The position numbers and the translations under genes are program-made. This document shows, one piece after another, positions 24,162 through 32,988 of a stretch of DNA of 64,000 nucleotides (its first letter is position 1; every line of letters starts with the position of its first letter). The notes under the pieces were generated by a model, which was not told the origin of the DNA, did not search any database, and worked only from the letters and a program-made list of their open reading frames with translations. The DNA comes from Limisphaera sp049537155 (lineage in GTDB: Bacteria > Verrucomicrobiota > Verrucomicrobiia > Limisphaerales > Limisphaeraceae), in assembly GCF_049537155.1 (NCBI RefSeq), contig NZ_JBMVQZ010000001.1, forward strand, positions 124,001-188,000. The letters run 5' to 3'.

Positions 24162-26929
24162 ACGAGGATCGGTGCAGACCCGGCTCGAGGCTGTTCCGGG
24201 TCGTGGAGCGGCTGCTGACCTTGGGACTTGCAATCTGGGTGGGGAGGCTTGCCGCCGGGGAAGAGCGCGATCTCCTGGCCGGGTTCGATTTTCAGGATCC
24301 GGCGGTCGTGAGTGAATGGGAACCGACGCACGATCTGGCGCCGTTGCGACACGTGGCCGGGGGGATGGAGATGCAGATCACGGGGTCTGATCCGTATTGT
24401 GCCGGGCCGCGATTGCGACTGCCGCGCACCACCCCCGTGTGGCTGGAGGTGCGGTTGTGGTCCGAACAGGGTGGGACCGCGCAGGTCTTTTACTTCACGG
24501 ACCAGGCGCGGGAAGAGGATTCCGTGCGGTTCGAGGTGCCGGCCGGGCGCTGGCACGAGGCGCGGTTGCCCCTGCCGCCGCTGGCGCCGGAGACGCGGTT
24601 CCGGTTCGATCCGCCCGGCACCACGGGCCGCTGCGTGTTGGCGTACCTGAAGGTCCGGCAGCGGCGGGTCCCGCAGGCGCCGGAATGGCCGGTCCCGGAG
24701 GAACCGCGCTTGGCCCCACCGGTCCGGGAGATCGGGCAGGGTCCCTTGCGGCTGCGGCACGGTCAGGCCGGCCCGGGAGATTTCGAGCTGTGGGTGAACG
24801 GGCTGCGGATGGGTTTCGGTCATACCCGTGCCCTGGTGGGCTGTGAGGTCGGAGGTCGGACGCGGTGGTTTTCTTGGTCCTCCGATGCTGGGGCGGCTTC
24901 CTCGGACGCTGCGGGGTCATCGAACCGTTCGACCGTTTCGCTGCTGCCCGTCGGAGGCGGGAAGGGGCTGAGACTGCAGGCGCGGTTTCGGGATCCGGAT
25001 GGCGGGACATGGACGATGGAGCAGACCCTCGTGGGCGTGGGGGAGGGAACGATACGCGTGGCGGTGCGCGTGGCGTGTGATCGGGACCGGCAGGTACTGC
25101 ACCTGCCGCTGCTGTGGATCGTGGCCGGTCCCGGCGCCTTCGGCACGCACAAACAACAGGGGTTGTTTGCGGGGCTGGAGTATCTGGAGGACGAACCCAG
25201 CAGTTCCACGGCAGACCTGTTGCCTCCGGCGTCGGATCGTCAGGTGCCCGACGCGGTGAAATGGACGATCCCTCTGGCGGTGGTGGTCGCCCGGGACCGG
25301 TACCTGGGCGTCCTGTGGGAGCGGGCGGGCGACGAGGTTGCTGCGGTGTTCGATTCCCCGGACCGGTTCTTCGGCAGCGGCGGCCATTTGATGGGGTGGA
25401 TCCACCCGGGCTCGGACGGGCGGATTCGGGATGAGTCCAGCCTGCTTCCATACGGCCCGGTGGAACTGCGCGCGGGCCGGCCGGTGGAATGGCGGGGATG
25501 GATTCTGGGGGGAGAGGCTTCCACGGTCGTGCCGGCGCTTCGGCATGCGATGGGTGTGATGGGTTGGCCGGCCCCGCCCGAGCCGGGGTTGGCAGCCGGG
25601 GAGTACTTTCGGCTGGTTGCCCGCGGCTGGTTGGAGTCGGACATCCGGGTGGGCGACCTTTACCGGCACGCTGTCTGGCCGGGGTTCCCGCCGCAGCCGG
25701 CGGCCGACGCGGCGTGGACGATGAAATGGCTGGCCGGCCGGGTGGACGATCCGGAGCTGGCGCGGCGGTTGAAAGAGGCAGCCCGCGGGGCGGTGGCGCG
25801 CGTGCCGGCGGGGCGACGCAATCAGCACCAGATCGGTCATGTGCGCTGGCCGTTGCCGGCGCTCGTGTTCGGAGACGTGATGGCCGAGGTTCTCAACGCG
25901 GCCGAACAGGCGCGGGCCTGGTTGCGGGAGTTCGAACCCGATGGTTCGCTCCCCTACCGGCCCCAGGCGGGTGGACCGGACCTGGGTCGGACGCACACCT
26001 CCCGGGAGGCGAGCGGGTTGATGGCCGAACGGGTGGCGGCGGTCTTGGAGGCGGCCCTGTGGACGGGCGACCCGGATCTGATTCCAGCCGCTCTGGAGAA
26101 GTTGGAGGTGTTGGACCGCAAATTCGCTGATGGCGTGCCGCGCGGGGCGCAGACATGGGAAATCCCGCTGCACACACCCGACATCCTGGCCGCGGCCCAT
26201 CTGGTTCGGGCTTTCGTGCTGGGATACGAGCTCAGCGGGGAACAACGGTGGCTGGAGCGCGCGCGTTACTGGGCCTGGACCGGTGTGCCGTTTGTCTATC
26301 TGGCGCAACCCTGCCCGGGCCGCGTGGGTTTGTACGCCACCATCCCCGTCTACGGAGCGACCGGCTGGCGCGCACCGGTCTGGTTGGGCCGGCCGGTTCA
26401 GTGGTGCGGGCTGGTCTATGCGGATGCCCTGTGGCAACTGGCCAGGTGGGATCCGGCAGGTCCGTGGGAGCGTCTGGCCCGGGGGATCAGTTTCAGCGGC
26501 GTGCAGCAGACCTGGCCGGAGAACGAGCGCGCCCGCGGCGGGTTGCTTCCGGATTTCTTCCTCTTGAAGGAGCAGCTCCGGGACGGACCGGCCATCAACC
26601 CGGCCACTGTGTTGCTGCCGGCCATTCGCGCGTATGATGCGCCCGTTCCGTACACGCGTGAGGTCTTGCGCCCGGCGGGATTGCGCGTGCACGTGCCCGG
26701 CCGGCTTTTCGTGGAAGGGGATGAACCGGAGCGACTCCTGTTGCGGATCGAGCCGTGGCCGGAGGAACGGTGTTGGGTGCTGATACACGGTTGTCGGCGT
26801 CTGCCGGAAGTCCGGTCCAACGGAGAACCCTGCGTGCTGGCGGCCGGTGAAAACTGGGAACCAAACGGCGGGCGGCTGGTTCTTTCCGTGCAAGGGGTGA
26901 CCAGGATCGAGTTGCGCCGCTGGCGTTGA
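24158..26929 (+). CDS. large secreted protein of unknown function, possible alpha/alpha-toroid glycosidase-like
   Basis: Predicted product of 923 residues, unrecognised. Residues ~12-34 form a signal-peptide-like stretch (VVERLLTLGLAIWVGRLAAG). Residues ~35-180 look like a beta-sandwich, perhaps carbohydrate-binding; ~180-480 are beta-rich with many Trp and Gly; ~480-840 are helical, with repeats resembling an (alpha/alpha) six-hairpin fold (NAAEQARAWLREFEPDGSLP, then HLVRAFVLGYELSGEQRWLE); the last ~80 residues are again beta. This order resembles large polysaccharide lyases and hydrolases, but no catalytic motif is certain. The start overlaps the hisS stop, an odd partner for an exported protein. 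Confidence 0.7.
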   Translation: MNEDRCRPGSRLFRVVERLLTLGLAIWVGRLAAGEERDLLAGFDFQDPAVVSEWEPTHDLAPLRHVAGGMEMQITGSDPYCAGPRLRLPRTTPVWLEVRLWSEQGGTAQVFYFTDQAREEDSVRFEVPAGRWHEARLPLPPLAPETRFRFDPPGTTGRCVLAYLKVRQRRVPQAPEWPVPEEPRLAPPVREIGQGPLRLRHGQAGPGDFELWVNGLRMGFGHTRALVGCEVGGRTRWFSWSSDAGAASSDAAGSSNRSTVSLLPVGGGKGLRLQARFRDPDGGTWTMEQTLVGVGEGTIRVAVRVACDRDRQVLHLPLLWIVAGPGAFGTHKQQGLFAGLEYLEDEPSSSTADLLPPASDRQVPDAVKWTIPLAVVVARDRYLGVLWERAGDEVAAVFDSPDRFFGSGGHLMGWIHPGSDGRIRDESSLLPYGPVELRAGRPVEWRGWILGGEASTVVPALRHAMGVMGWPAPPEPGLAAGEYFRLVARGWLESDIRVGDLYRHAVWPGFPPQPAADAAWTMKWLAGRVDDPELARRLKEAARGAVARVPAGRRNQHQIGHVRWPLPALVFGDVMAEVLNAAEQARAWLREFEPDGSLPYRPQAGGPDLGRTHTSREASGLMAERVAAVLEAALWTGDPDLIPAALEKLEVLDRKFADGVPRGAQTWEIPLHTPDILAAAHLVRAFVLGYELSGEQRWLERARYWAWTGVPFVYLAQPCPGRVGLYATIPVYGATGWRAPVWLGRPVQWCGLVYADALWQLARWDPAGPWERLARGISFSGVQQTWPENERARGGLLPDFFLLKEQLRDGPAINPATVLLPAIRAYDAPVPYTREVLRPAGLRVHVPGRLFVEGDEPERLLLRIEPWPEERCWVLIHGCRRLPEVRSNGEPCVLAAGENWEPNGGRLVLSVQGVTRIELRRWR

Positions 26930-27078
26930 AGTGGGCGGGACCTCCGGACGGGCCCTTTCGGCGGGTTCGGATCCGCCGTCGGGTCGGCCGCGGTGCCGTC
27001 ACGGCGTGCAAGGGGGGAAGGGATGGGCTGAATTGCGGCTGCGCTGTGGCGGGAGGCAGTCTAATTTGGGGGCGAGCT

Positions 27079-27474
27079 ATGACACAGGGCTTGTGCGTGT
27101 TCGTGGGAGGGGGACTGGGCGCGCTTTGCCGCTGGTGGGTGTCCGGTTGGGTGGCGGCGCGTGTGGGAGAGACGTTTCCCTGGGGGACGATGGTGGTGAA
27201 CGTCACCGGGTCGCTTTTCGTGGGTTTCCTGGCGGGCCTGTTGAGTCCCGAAGGACGATGGTGGGCCCCGCCCGAGGTGCGGGCCTTTCTGATCCTGGGC
27301 TTTTGCGGTGGGTACACCACGTTTTCGTCGTTCAGTCTGCAGACGCTGACACTGTTGCAGGACGGCCAGTGGTGGGACGCGGCCGGCAACGTGGTGTTGT
27401 CGGTGGGGCTCTGTCTGGTGGGCGTGTGGATCGGCCATGCCCTGGGTGTGTGGCTGCAAACCTGGAGGGGTTGA
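27079..27474 (+). CDS. crcB: CrcB/Fluc fluoride ion channel
   Basis: Predicted product of 131 residues with four hydrophobic helices. Fluc channels work as antiparallel dimers that export fluoride. Family motifs are GGGLGALCRWWVSG at the start, VVNVTGSLFVGFLAG with the conserved Asn, and LGFCGGYTTFSSFSLQT with the Phe residues of the conduction path. The ATG at 27079 follows a TTGGGGGCGAG stretch that may act as a ribosome-binding site. A single subunit gene is present. A DUF190 gene begins 5 bp after the stop, a frequent partner. I looked for a fluoride riboswitch core upstream and did not find it. Confidence 0.93.
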   Translation: MTQGLCVFVGGGLGALCRWWVSGWVAARVGETFPWGTMVVNVTGSLFVGFLAGLLSPEGRWWAPPEVRAFLILGFCGGYTTFSSFSLQTLTLLQDGQWWDAAGNVVLSVGLCLVGVWIGHALGVWLQTWRG

Positions 27475-27479
27475 GAACC

Positions 27480-27872
27480 ATGCAACTGCCCGAGGACGCT
27501 GTTTTGTTGAGGATCTTCGTGGGGGAAAGCGATCGGTGGGAACACCGTCCGCTGTACGAGGCGATTGTGCTGAAGGCGCGGGAGATGCATCTGGCCGGTG
27601 CCACGGTCCTGCGCGGGCCGATGGGTTTCGGCAAGTCCAGTCGGTTGCACACGGCGAAGATCCTGAGGTTGTCCATGGACCTGCCCGTGGTTATTGAGAT
27701 CGTGGACGGGGAAGAGAAGATCCGCGACTTCCTGCCTGTTTTGGAACCGATGATGCAGGGCGGGCTGGTGACGCTGGAAAAGGTCAAGGTGATCCACTAC
27801 GAGGCCGGCTCCGGCGAGGCCGGCGCCGCGGGGGAGCGCCCCGGGGACCGTGCGGAAAGGGCCTCACCATGA
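27480..27872 (+). CDS. DUF190 family protein (PII-like), CrcB-associated
   Basis: Predicted product of 130 residues. DUF190 proteins have a ferredoxin-like, PII-related fold and are often encoded beside crcB; their role in fluoride tolerance is not established. The typical pattern is present: LLRIFVGESDRWEHRPLYEA, then GATVLRGPMGFGKSSRLHTA and LPVVIEIVDGEEKIRDFLP. The last ~20 residues after VKVIHYEAG are a Gly/Ala/Glu-rich tail. The stop overlaps the modA-like start (ATGA, 27869-27872), so the fluoride and oxyanion genes are translationally coupled. Confidence 0.9.
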   Translation: MQLPEDAVLLRIFVGESDRWEHRPLYEAIVLKAREMHLAGATVLRGPMGFGKSSRLHTAKILRLSMDLPVVIEIVDGEEKIRDFLPVLEPMMQGGLVTLEKVKVIHYEAGSGEAGAAGERPGDRAERASP

Positions 27873-28747
27873 ACGGACGGTTCGGCAAACGAACGGACAG
27901 CGGCCCTTCCCCAGGGTGGATCGTCGTCGTGGTGGCGATGCTGGCAGGGGTCGTGGGCGCGGAGGGGACAACGCTCCGTGTGTTCGCCGGCGCGGCGGCC
28001 AAGCCGCCCCTCGAGGAGATCGCCCGCCTGTATGAAAAGAAGACCGGGGTGGAGGTGGAGCTGGTGTTGGGCGGGTCCGGCACGGTCCTTGCGCAGATGC
28101 GACTGGCGCGTGAGGGCGATGTGTATCTGCCGGGCTCGTCCGACTACATGATTCGCGCGCGGCGCGAGGGGTTGGTCCGGCCGGAGACCGAGCGTCAGAT
28201 CGCGTGGCTCGTTCCCGTATTGACGCTGCCCAAGGGCAATCCTGCCGGCATCCGGACCTTGGAGGACCTGACGCGACCCGGCGTCCGGGTCCTGCTGGCT
28301 CAACCGGAGACGGTCTGCTTGGGGGCGTACGCGGTGGAGATCTTCGAGCACTCGCTCTCCCCGGCGCAGTGCGCCGCGTTACGCCGGAACATCGTGAATT
28401 ACACCGACTCCTGCGAGCGCACGGCCACCGCGGTGGCCTTGAAGCTGGCCGACGCCACCATCGGATGGCACGTGTTCGAACACTGGTTGCCGGGCCGCCT
28501 TGAGACGGTCCGGCTGCCGGCCGTGCAGGTGCGCAGGGTGGGGTATCTGGCCGGGGCCGTGGGGCGGTACAGCGTGCGTCTGGCCGAGGCGGAGGATTTC
28601 CTCCGGTACCTCACCGGGCCCGAGGCCCGGCCGGTATGGCGGAAGTACGGCTATTTCGAGAGCCCGGAGGCGGCGTGGCGTTGGTTGGGGGCGGAACGAC
28701 CGGTGGGCGGTGAGTATGAAGTGCCGCGGTCCTGGCTGGCTCCGTGA
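27869..28747 (+). CDS. modA: periplasmic molybdate/tungstate-type binding protein (ModA/WtpA-like)
   Basis: Predicted product of 292 residues. A signal peptide covers ~14-31 (GWIVVVVAMLAGVVGAEG). The mature part starts TLRVFAGAAAKPPLEEIARLY and continues ELVLGGSGTVLAQMRLAREG and GDVYLPGSSDYM, the fold and anion-binding loops of molybdate/tungstate-binding proteins. Later, TVCLGAYAVEIFEH and a Cys-containing loop (NIVNYTDSCERTATAVA) complete the second lobe. Other oxyanions, such as sulfate, cannot be fully excluded. It is followed 4 bp later by the permease and then the ATPase gene, giving a full ABC importer. Confidence 0.85.
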   Translation: MNGRFGKRTDSGPSPGWIVVVVAMLAGVVGAEGTTLRVFAGAAAKPPLEEIARLYEKKTGVEVELVLGGSGTVLAQMRLAREGDVYLPGSSDYMIRARREGLVRPETERQIAWLVPVLTLPKGNPAGIRTLEDLTRPGVRVLLAQPETVCLGAYAVEIFEHSLSPAQCAALRRNIVNYTDSCERTATAVALKLADATIGWHVFEHWLPGRLETVRLPAVQVRRVGYLAGAVGRYSVRLAEAEDFLRYLTGPEARPVWRKYGYFESPEAAWRWLGAERPVGGEYEVPRSWLAP

Positions 28748-28751
28748 AAGG

Positions 28752-29588
28752 ATGAACGACGCCGGCATCGGTGGGAGCGCCGCGGACCGGGAACGGCCCG
28801 GCAGGCTCGGGTGGCGCTCGTTTGCGCCGACCGTGGTGGCGGCCTGGGCCGTGCTGGTGGTTTACGCCGGTTTGATCGCGGCCGCGCTGACGTTCGTGGA
28901 GCCTGGCGGGCTGCTGTCGGTTCTGAGTTCTTCCCGAACCTGGTATTCGGTGCGTCTGTCCCTGGGGGCGGCCACGGCCGCGTCGGTCCTGGGCCTGCTG
29001 TGCGCACTGCCGGCGGGTTATGCGCTGTCGCGTTACCGCTTTCGCGGACGGGGCTGGGTGGAAACGGTGCTGGAGCTGCCCATGGTGGTTTCACCAGCGG
29101 CGCTGGGTGCGATGCTGCTCATGGCGTTGAGTCATCCTGCCGGCCAGTGGTTGCAGGAGCACGCGGTGCGTTTTGTGTTCACCGTGGCCGGCGTGGTTCT
29201 GGCCCAGTTCGTGACGGTGCTGGGCATGATGGTGCGGCTGGCCCAGACGGCGTTCGACGGCGTACCGGTCGAATTGGAAACGGTGGCCCGCACCCTCGGC
29301 GCCTCGCCGGCGCGCGTGTTTCGGACCGTTACGCTGCCGTTGGCGCGCCGGGGCCTGGCGGCTGCGCTGGTGCTGGGCTGGGCCAAGGCACTGGGCGAGT
29401 TCGGAGCCACGATCATGATCGCCGGCACCATGGCGATGCGGACCGAGACGCTCCCGATTGCGGTGTACCTGCGGTTGTCAGCGGCCGACCTGCCGGGTGC
29501 GGCGGCGCTGATCGTGTTGCTGGTGATCGCGGGGCTGGGGGCTTTGATCTGTGTGCGGTGGTTGTCGGGCGGGAGGTCGCATGCTTGA
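28752..29588 (+). CDS. modB: molybdate ABC transporter permease ModB
   Basis: Predicted product of 278 residues with about six hydrophobic helices. The cytoplasmic coupling loop carries the EAA-type motif: ELETVARTLGASPARVFRTV with LPLARRGLAAALVLGWAKAL, typical of ModB/CysT-family permeases. The motif GEFGATIMIAGTM is a ModB hallmark. The start is the ATG at 28752, preceded by GAAAGG as ribosome-binding site. The stop overlaps the ATPase start by 8 bp. Confidence 0.93.
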   Translation: MNDAGIGGSAADRERPGRLGWRSFAPTVVAAWAVLVVYAGLIAAALTFVEPGGLLSVLSSSRTWYSVRLSLGAATAASVLGLLCALPAGYALSRYRFRGRGWVETVLELPMVVSPAALGAMLLMALSHPAGQWLQEHAVRFVFTVAGVVLAQFVTVLGMMVRLAQTAFDGVPVELETVARTLGASPARVFRTVTLPLARRGLAAALVLGWAKALGEFGATIMIAGTMAMRTETLPIAVYLRLSAADLPGAAALIVLLVIAGLGALICVRWLSGGRSHA

Positions 29589-30717
29589 GGTGCGGGAGCT
29601 GACCGTTCGCGCGGGAACGTTTCGTCTCCGGGAAGTTTCCCTGAGGGTGGAACCCGGCCGGTGCCACGCGGTGCTGGGCCCGTCCGGCTGCGGCAAGACG
29701 ACCCTGCTGCATGGCGTGCTGGGCCTGCGTCCGGTGGAATCGGGTTCGGTGACCCTGAACGGGCAGGAGATCACCCGCTGGCCTGTGGAGCGCAGGGGCA
29801 TGGGTTACGTGCCGCAGGAGTTGCGAGTGTTTCCCCACCTGACCGTTCGCGAAAACATCCGGTATGGGTTGGAAGCCAGGGGCTGCCGGGGAGCGGAGTG
29901 GGAAAGGTGGGTGGAGGAGCTGGTTGACGTCACCGGTCTGGGCGGCCTGCTGGAGCGGCGGCCGAACCAACTTTCCGGAGGCGAACGGCAGCGGGTGGCC
30001 CTGGCGCGGGCATTGGCATTCCGACCGAAGCTGGTGCTGCTGGACGAACCCTTTGCGGCTTTGAACGAGAGTCTGCGGCGCGAATTGTGGTGGCTGTTGC
30101 GGACGCTGCAACATCGGCACGGGCTGACCGTGCTGCTGGTGACGCATGACCTGGCCGAGGCATATGTGCTTGCCGACCGGGTGACCGTGCTTCTGGAAGG
30201 CCGCGTGATCCAGCAGGGTGACAAGGCGGCTGTGTATGGCCGGCCGGCAGCACCCGCGGTGGCACAGTTCCTCGGGGTGGAGACGCTGCAACCAGGGAGG
30301 GTGCTCGCGGCCGGTCAGGGCCTGGTGACGGTGGAGGTGGGCCGGGCGAGGCTGCAGGCGCTGGGCGACGCCCAACCGGGCGAGTCGGTCCTGGTGAGCA
30401 TCCGGGCCGAGGATGTCCTGCTGACCGGCGAGGCCGGGGGCGGATCGAGCGCCCGCAACCGGTTGCCGGCGCGTGTGCTGCGGGTGGACCCGGGGCATCC
30501 GCTCTGGCGGGTGGAACTGGACGCCGGTTTCCCCCTGACGGCCCTTGTCACACGGCCGGCGTGCGAGGAACTCGGTCTGGCGCCTGGACAGTCGGTGCAG
30601 GCATGGATCAAGGCCCCGGCGGTGCATCTCATCCGGGCCGAGGCGTGCGGGCACGGCGAATCAGGGTTGTTCCGAACGGGCGGCCGGGCCCCGTTCAGCA
30701 AAGGGCCGGAAGGCTGA
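29581..30717 (+). CDS. modC: molybdate ABC transporter ATP-binding protein ModC
   Basis: Predicted product of 378 residues. Walker A is LGPSGCGKTTLLHGVLG (~31-47), the Q-loop YVPQELRVFPHLTV, signature QLSGGERQRVALARAL, Walker B LVLLDEPFAAL, followed by the switch His in THDLAEAYVLADRV. The C-terminal ~120 residues hold TOBE/MOP-like sequence (LPARVLRVDPGHPLWRVELD, QSVQAWIKAPAVHLI), which in ModC binds oxyanion and gives feedback control. The ATG at 29581 overlaps modB. A hairpin with a TTT run follows the stop, closing the crcB-DUF190-modABC unit. Confidence 0.92.
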   Translation: MLEVRELTVRAGTFRLREVSLRVEPGRCHAVLGPSGCGKTTLLHGVLGLRPVESGSVTLNGQEITRWPVERRGMGYVPQELRVFPHLTVRENIRYGLEARGCRGAEWERWVEELVDVTGLGGLLERRPNQLSGGERQRVALARALAFRPKLVLLDEPFAALNESLRRELWWLLRTLQHRHGLTVLLVTHDLAEAYVLADRVTVLLEGRVIQQGDKAAVYGRPAAPAVAQFLGVETLQPGRVLAAGQGLVTVEVGRARLQALGDAQPGESVLVSIRAEDVLLTGEAGGGSSARNRLPARVLRVDPGHPLWRVELDAGFPLTALVTRPACEELGLAPGQSVQAWIKAPAVHLIRAEACGHGESGLFRTGGRAPFSKGPEG

Positions 30718-30719
30718 TC

Positions 30720-30753
30720 ACGGCGCCGCAGCCTGCCCTGCCGGCGCCGTTTG
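30720..30753 (+). terminator. terminator after modC
   Basis: A perfect nine-base-pair stem, ACGGCGCCG (30720-30728) with CGGCGCCGT (30742-30750), 13-base loop, followed by TTTGAG. It starts two bases after the modC stop codon. The T-run is short, so termination may be partial. Confidence 0.55.
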
Positions 30754-30876
30754 AGTCGGGCGGACCGGTTTTGCCATTGCGCGGAGCGCGGCGGGTCTTT
30801 CAATCTGCGGAAGTCTTCTGGAAACGCCGGCGTGGCGCATTTGCCGGTGGACCGGGTTGGCGGGGAAAGTTGGCGC

Positions 30877-31899
30877 GTGCGAGGCGAACATCCAGGCGCG
30901 GCGGGTGAAAAAGCGGGCCGGTGGCAGGCCGGGTGGCATGGCGCTGCCGGGCGTGCCTGGCTGGCGCTGGTGCTGGTGTTGGCGCTGGGCCTGGTGTTTC
31001 CGGCCGACGGCGCCTTCCATCAGTGGGCGACCCACCGGGATGCGCTCCGGCAAAGTTCGGTTTACGGCATTCTGGCCTGTGGCCTCACGGTGGTGATCCT
31101 GAGCGGGGGCATTGACCTTTCGGTGGGCAGCGTGCTGGCGCTGGTGGCCGTGGTGACGGCGCGGCTGGCGATCCACCTCGGCTGGCCCGCGTGGCTGGTG
31201 GTGACGACCGCTCTGGCGGTGGGCGCGTTGCTGGGTGGTGTGAACGGATGGCTGACTGCGCGACTGGGACTGCAGCCGTTCATTGCCACGCTGGCGACGA
31301 TGGTCTTCGCGCGCGGACTGGCCAAGTGGAGTTCGGGCGGGATGAAGGTGTCCACCGCGGTGCCGGAGCCGGACGGTTCCTTTCGGTACCTGGAAGTGCC
31401 GGCGCTGTTCCGATGGATCGACACGCGCGTGTTGGGGGGCAATCTTTCGGTGGTCACGATCCTTTTTCTCGCTTGCGCGGTGCTTTGCGGGATGTTGCTG
31501 GGCCGGCATGCCTGGGGCCGGTGGTGGTCCGCCATCGGCGGGAACGAGGAAGCGGCCCGACGCTCGGGCGTGCCGGTGGAGCGGATGAAGGCGGGGGCGT
31601 ACGTCCTGAGCGGTTTGTTGGCTGCCGTGGCGGGCATCTGCCAGGCTGCGCAGGAGCAACAGGGGGACCCCGAAACGGGCGCGGGGTACGAACTGATCGC
31701 CATTGCCATGGTGGTCATGGGAGGGACGAAACTCACCGGCGGCGAGGGCGGGATCGGGCGGACTTTGCTGGGTGTGCTGACAGTCGGTTACCTGGAGAAG
31801 ATTCTGAGCATTCATGCCGTTCCGGAGTCCGGCCGGCTGATGTTGATGGGGGTCCTCATTGTGCTTGCGGTGTTGACCCAGGGGTTGGGCAGACGTTGA
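30877..31899 (+). CDS. sugar ABC transporter permease (RbsC/AraH type)
   Basis: Predicted product of 340 residues with eight to ten hydrophobic helices. The CUT2-family signature is clear: GILACGLTVVILSGGIDLSVG near ~70-90, then GVNGWLTARLGLQPFIATLAT, and the coupling loop AIGGNEEAARRSGVPVERMK. The start is not marked by an ATG in the conserved region. I chose the GTG at 30877 because it has GGGGAAAG seven bases upstream; an ATG at 30751 would add 42 unlikely residues. A binding lipoprotein follows after 53 bp. The ATPase (RbsA/AraG/MglA) that CUT2 systems need is not next to it. Confidence 0.88.
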   Translation: MRGEHPGAAGEKAGRWQAGWHGAAGRAWLALVLVLALGLVFPADGAFHQWATHRDALRQSSVYGILACGLTVVILSGGIDLSVGSVLALVAVVTARLAIHLGWPAWLVVTTALAVGALLGGVNGWLTARLGLQPFIATLATMVFARGLAKWSSGGMKVSTAVPEPDGSFRYLEVPALFRWIDTRVLGGNLSVVTILFLACAVLCGMLLGRHAWGRWWSAIGGNEEAARRSGVPVERMKAGAYVLSGLLAAVAGICQAAQEQQGDPETGAGYELIAIAMVVMGGTKLTGGEGGIGRTLLGVLTVGYLEKILSIHAVPESGRLMLMGVLIVLAVLTQGLGRR

Positions 31900-31952
31900 A
31901 TCACGGCGGGGCGGGCCTCCCGAGCCGGCTCCCGAGCGAATCCATACGAGCC

Positions 31953-32933
31953 ATGAATCATGAGACTGGATTGCGGGCAGCTCGTGGTCTTGCCGTTGTC
32001 CTTCTGCTGGTGGCGTGGGCGGGTTGTGACCGGCCGGCGTCCGTTTCTCCCACAGACACCGGAGAGAACCGCGCCGCGCCCCGCGTGTTCACCATCGGCA
32101 TGAGCCAGTGCAATCTGGGTGAACCCTGGCGCGTGCAGATGAACGCCGACATTCAGGCCGCGGCGGCCCGACATCCGGAGTTGCGGGTCATCTTCAAGGA
32201 TGCCCAGAACGATACGCTGCGCCAGCGCGCACACGTGGAAGAGTTCATCAACGTGCGGGTGGACCTGTTGATCATCAGCCCGAAGGAAGCGGCGCCGCTG
32301 ACGGAACCGGTTGCCCGGGCGATGGAGGCCGGGATTCCGGTGATCGTGCTGGACCGGGCGGTGTTGGGCGACCGCTATACGTGTTTCATCGGAGCCGACA
32401 ACGTGAGGATCGGCCGGGCCGCCGGTGAATGGATCAAACGGCGGTTGGGCGGCCGGGGACGCGTGGTGGAACTGAAGGGCCTCATGACCTCGATCCCCGC
32501 CCAGGACCGGCACCGCGGGTTTCGCGAGGCCCTCGCAGGCACGGAGATCGAAGTGGTCTTCGAGGCGGACATGAAATGGCTGGAACCGGAGGCGCGGCGG
32601 GAGATGGAATCTGCCCTGGCCCGGTTTCCGAAGATTGACCTTGTGTATGCGCACAACGATCCCGGCGCGCACGGTGCGTGGTTGGCGGCGCGGGCCGCCG
32701 GTCGGGAAAAGGAGATGCTGTTCGTGGGCATTGACGCCCTCCCGCACGAGGGCGTGGCTTATGTGCGCCAGGGGATCCTGGACGCCACGTTCCAATACCC
32801 AACGGGCGGCGAGCAAGCAGTCGAAACCGCCCTGCGCATCCTGCGGGGTGAACCGGTGCCGAAACGCATCGTGCTGGGATCGCGGGTTTTCGACCGGACC
32901 AACGTGGAGCGCGGGGGTGACCCGTTGCCCTGA
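31953..32933 (+). CDS. sugar-binding lipoprotein of a CUT2 ABC transporter
   Basis: Predicted product of 326 residues. The signal peptide ends in a lipobox VAWAGC with Cys25 as the likely lipid anchor. The mature protein has the ribose-binding-protein fold: FTIGMSQCNLGEPWRVQMNA at ~46-65, LLIISPKEAAPLTEPVARA, IPVIVLDRAV, and DLVYAHNDPGAHGAWLAA in the second lobe. It would deliver a sugar to the permease upstream. The ligand is unknown; the downstream fucose-isomerase-like gene suggests a pentose or deoxyhexose. The ATG at 31953 lacks a strong ribosome-binding site. Confidence 0.9.
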   Translation: MNHETGLRAARGLAVVLLLVAWAGCDRPASVSPTDTGENRAAPRVFTIGMSQCNLGEPWRVQMNADIQAAAARHPELRVIFKDAQNDTLRQRAHVEEFINVRVDLLIISPKEAAPLTEPVARAMEAGIPVIVLDRAVLGDRYTCFIGADNVRIGRAAGEWIKRRLGGRGRVVELKGLMTSIPAQDRHRGFREALAGTEIEVVFEADMKWLEPEARREMESALARFPKIDLVYAHNDPGAHGAWLAARAAGREKEMLFVGIDALPHEGVAYVRQGILDATFQYPTGGEQAVETALRILRGEPVPKRIVLGSRVFDRTNVERGGDPLP

Positions 32934-32988
32934 CGGGAGGCACCCCGCGCCCGGAAGAACGAAACCTGCAAAGACCTGTTTGGAGACC

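Noticed and set aside
26930..27078. Possible fluoride riboswitch upstream of crcB
   Set aside because: The conserved GGNGAUGGNGUUC-like core and the distal pseudoknot strand are not present. Only a weak TCTAAT -10-like element is seen.
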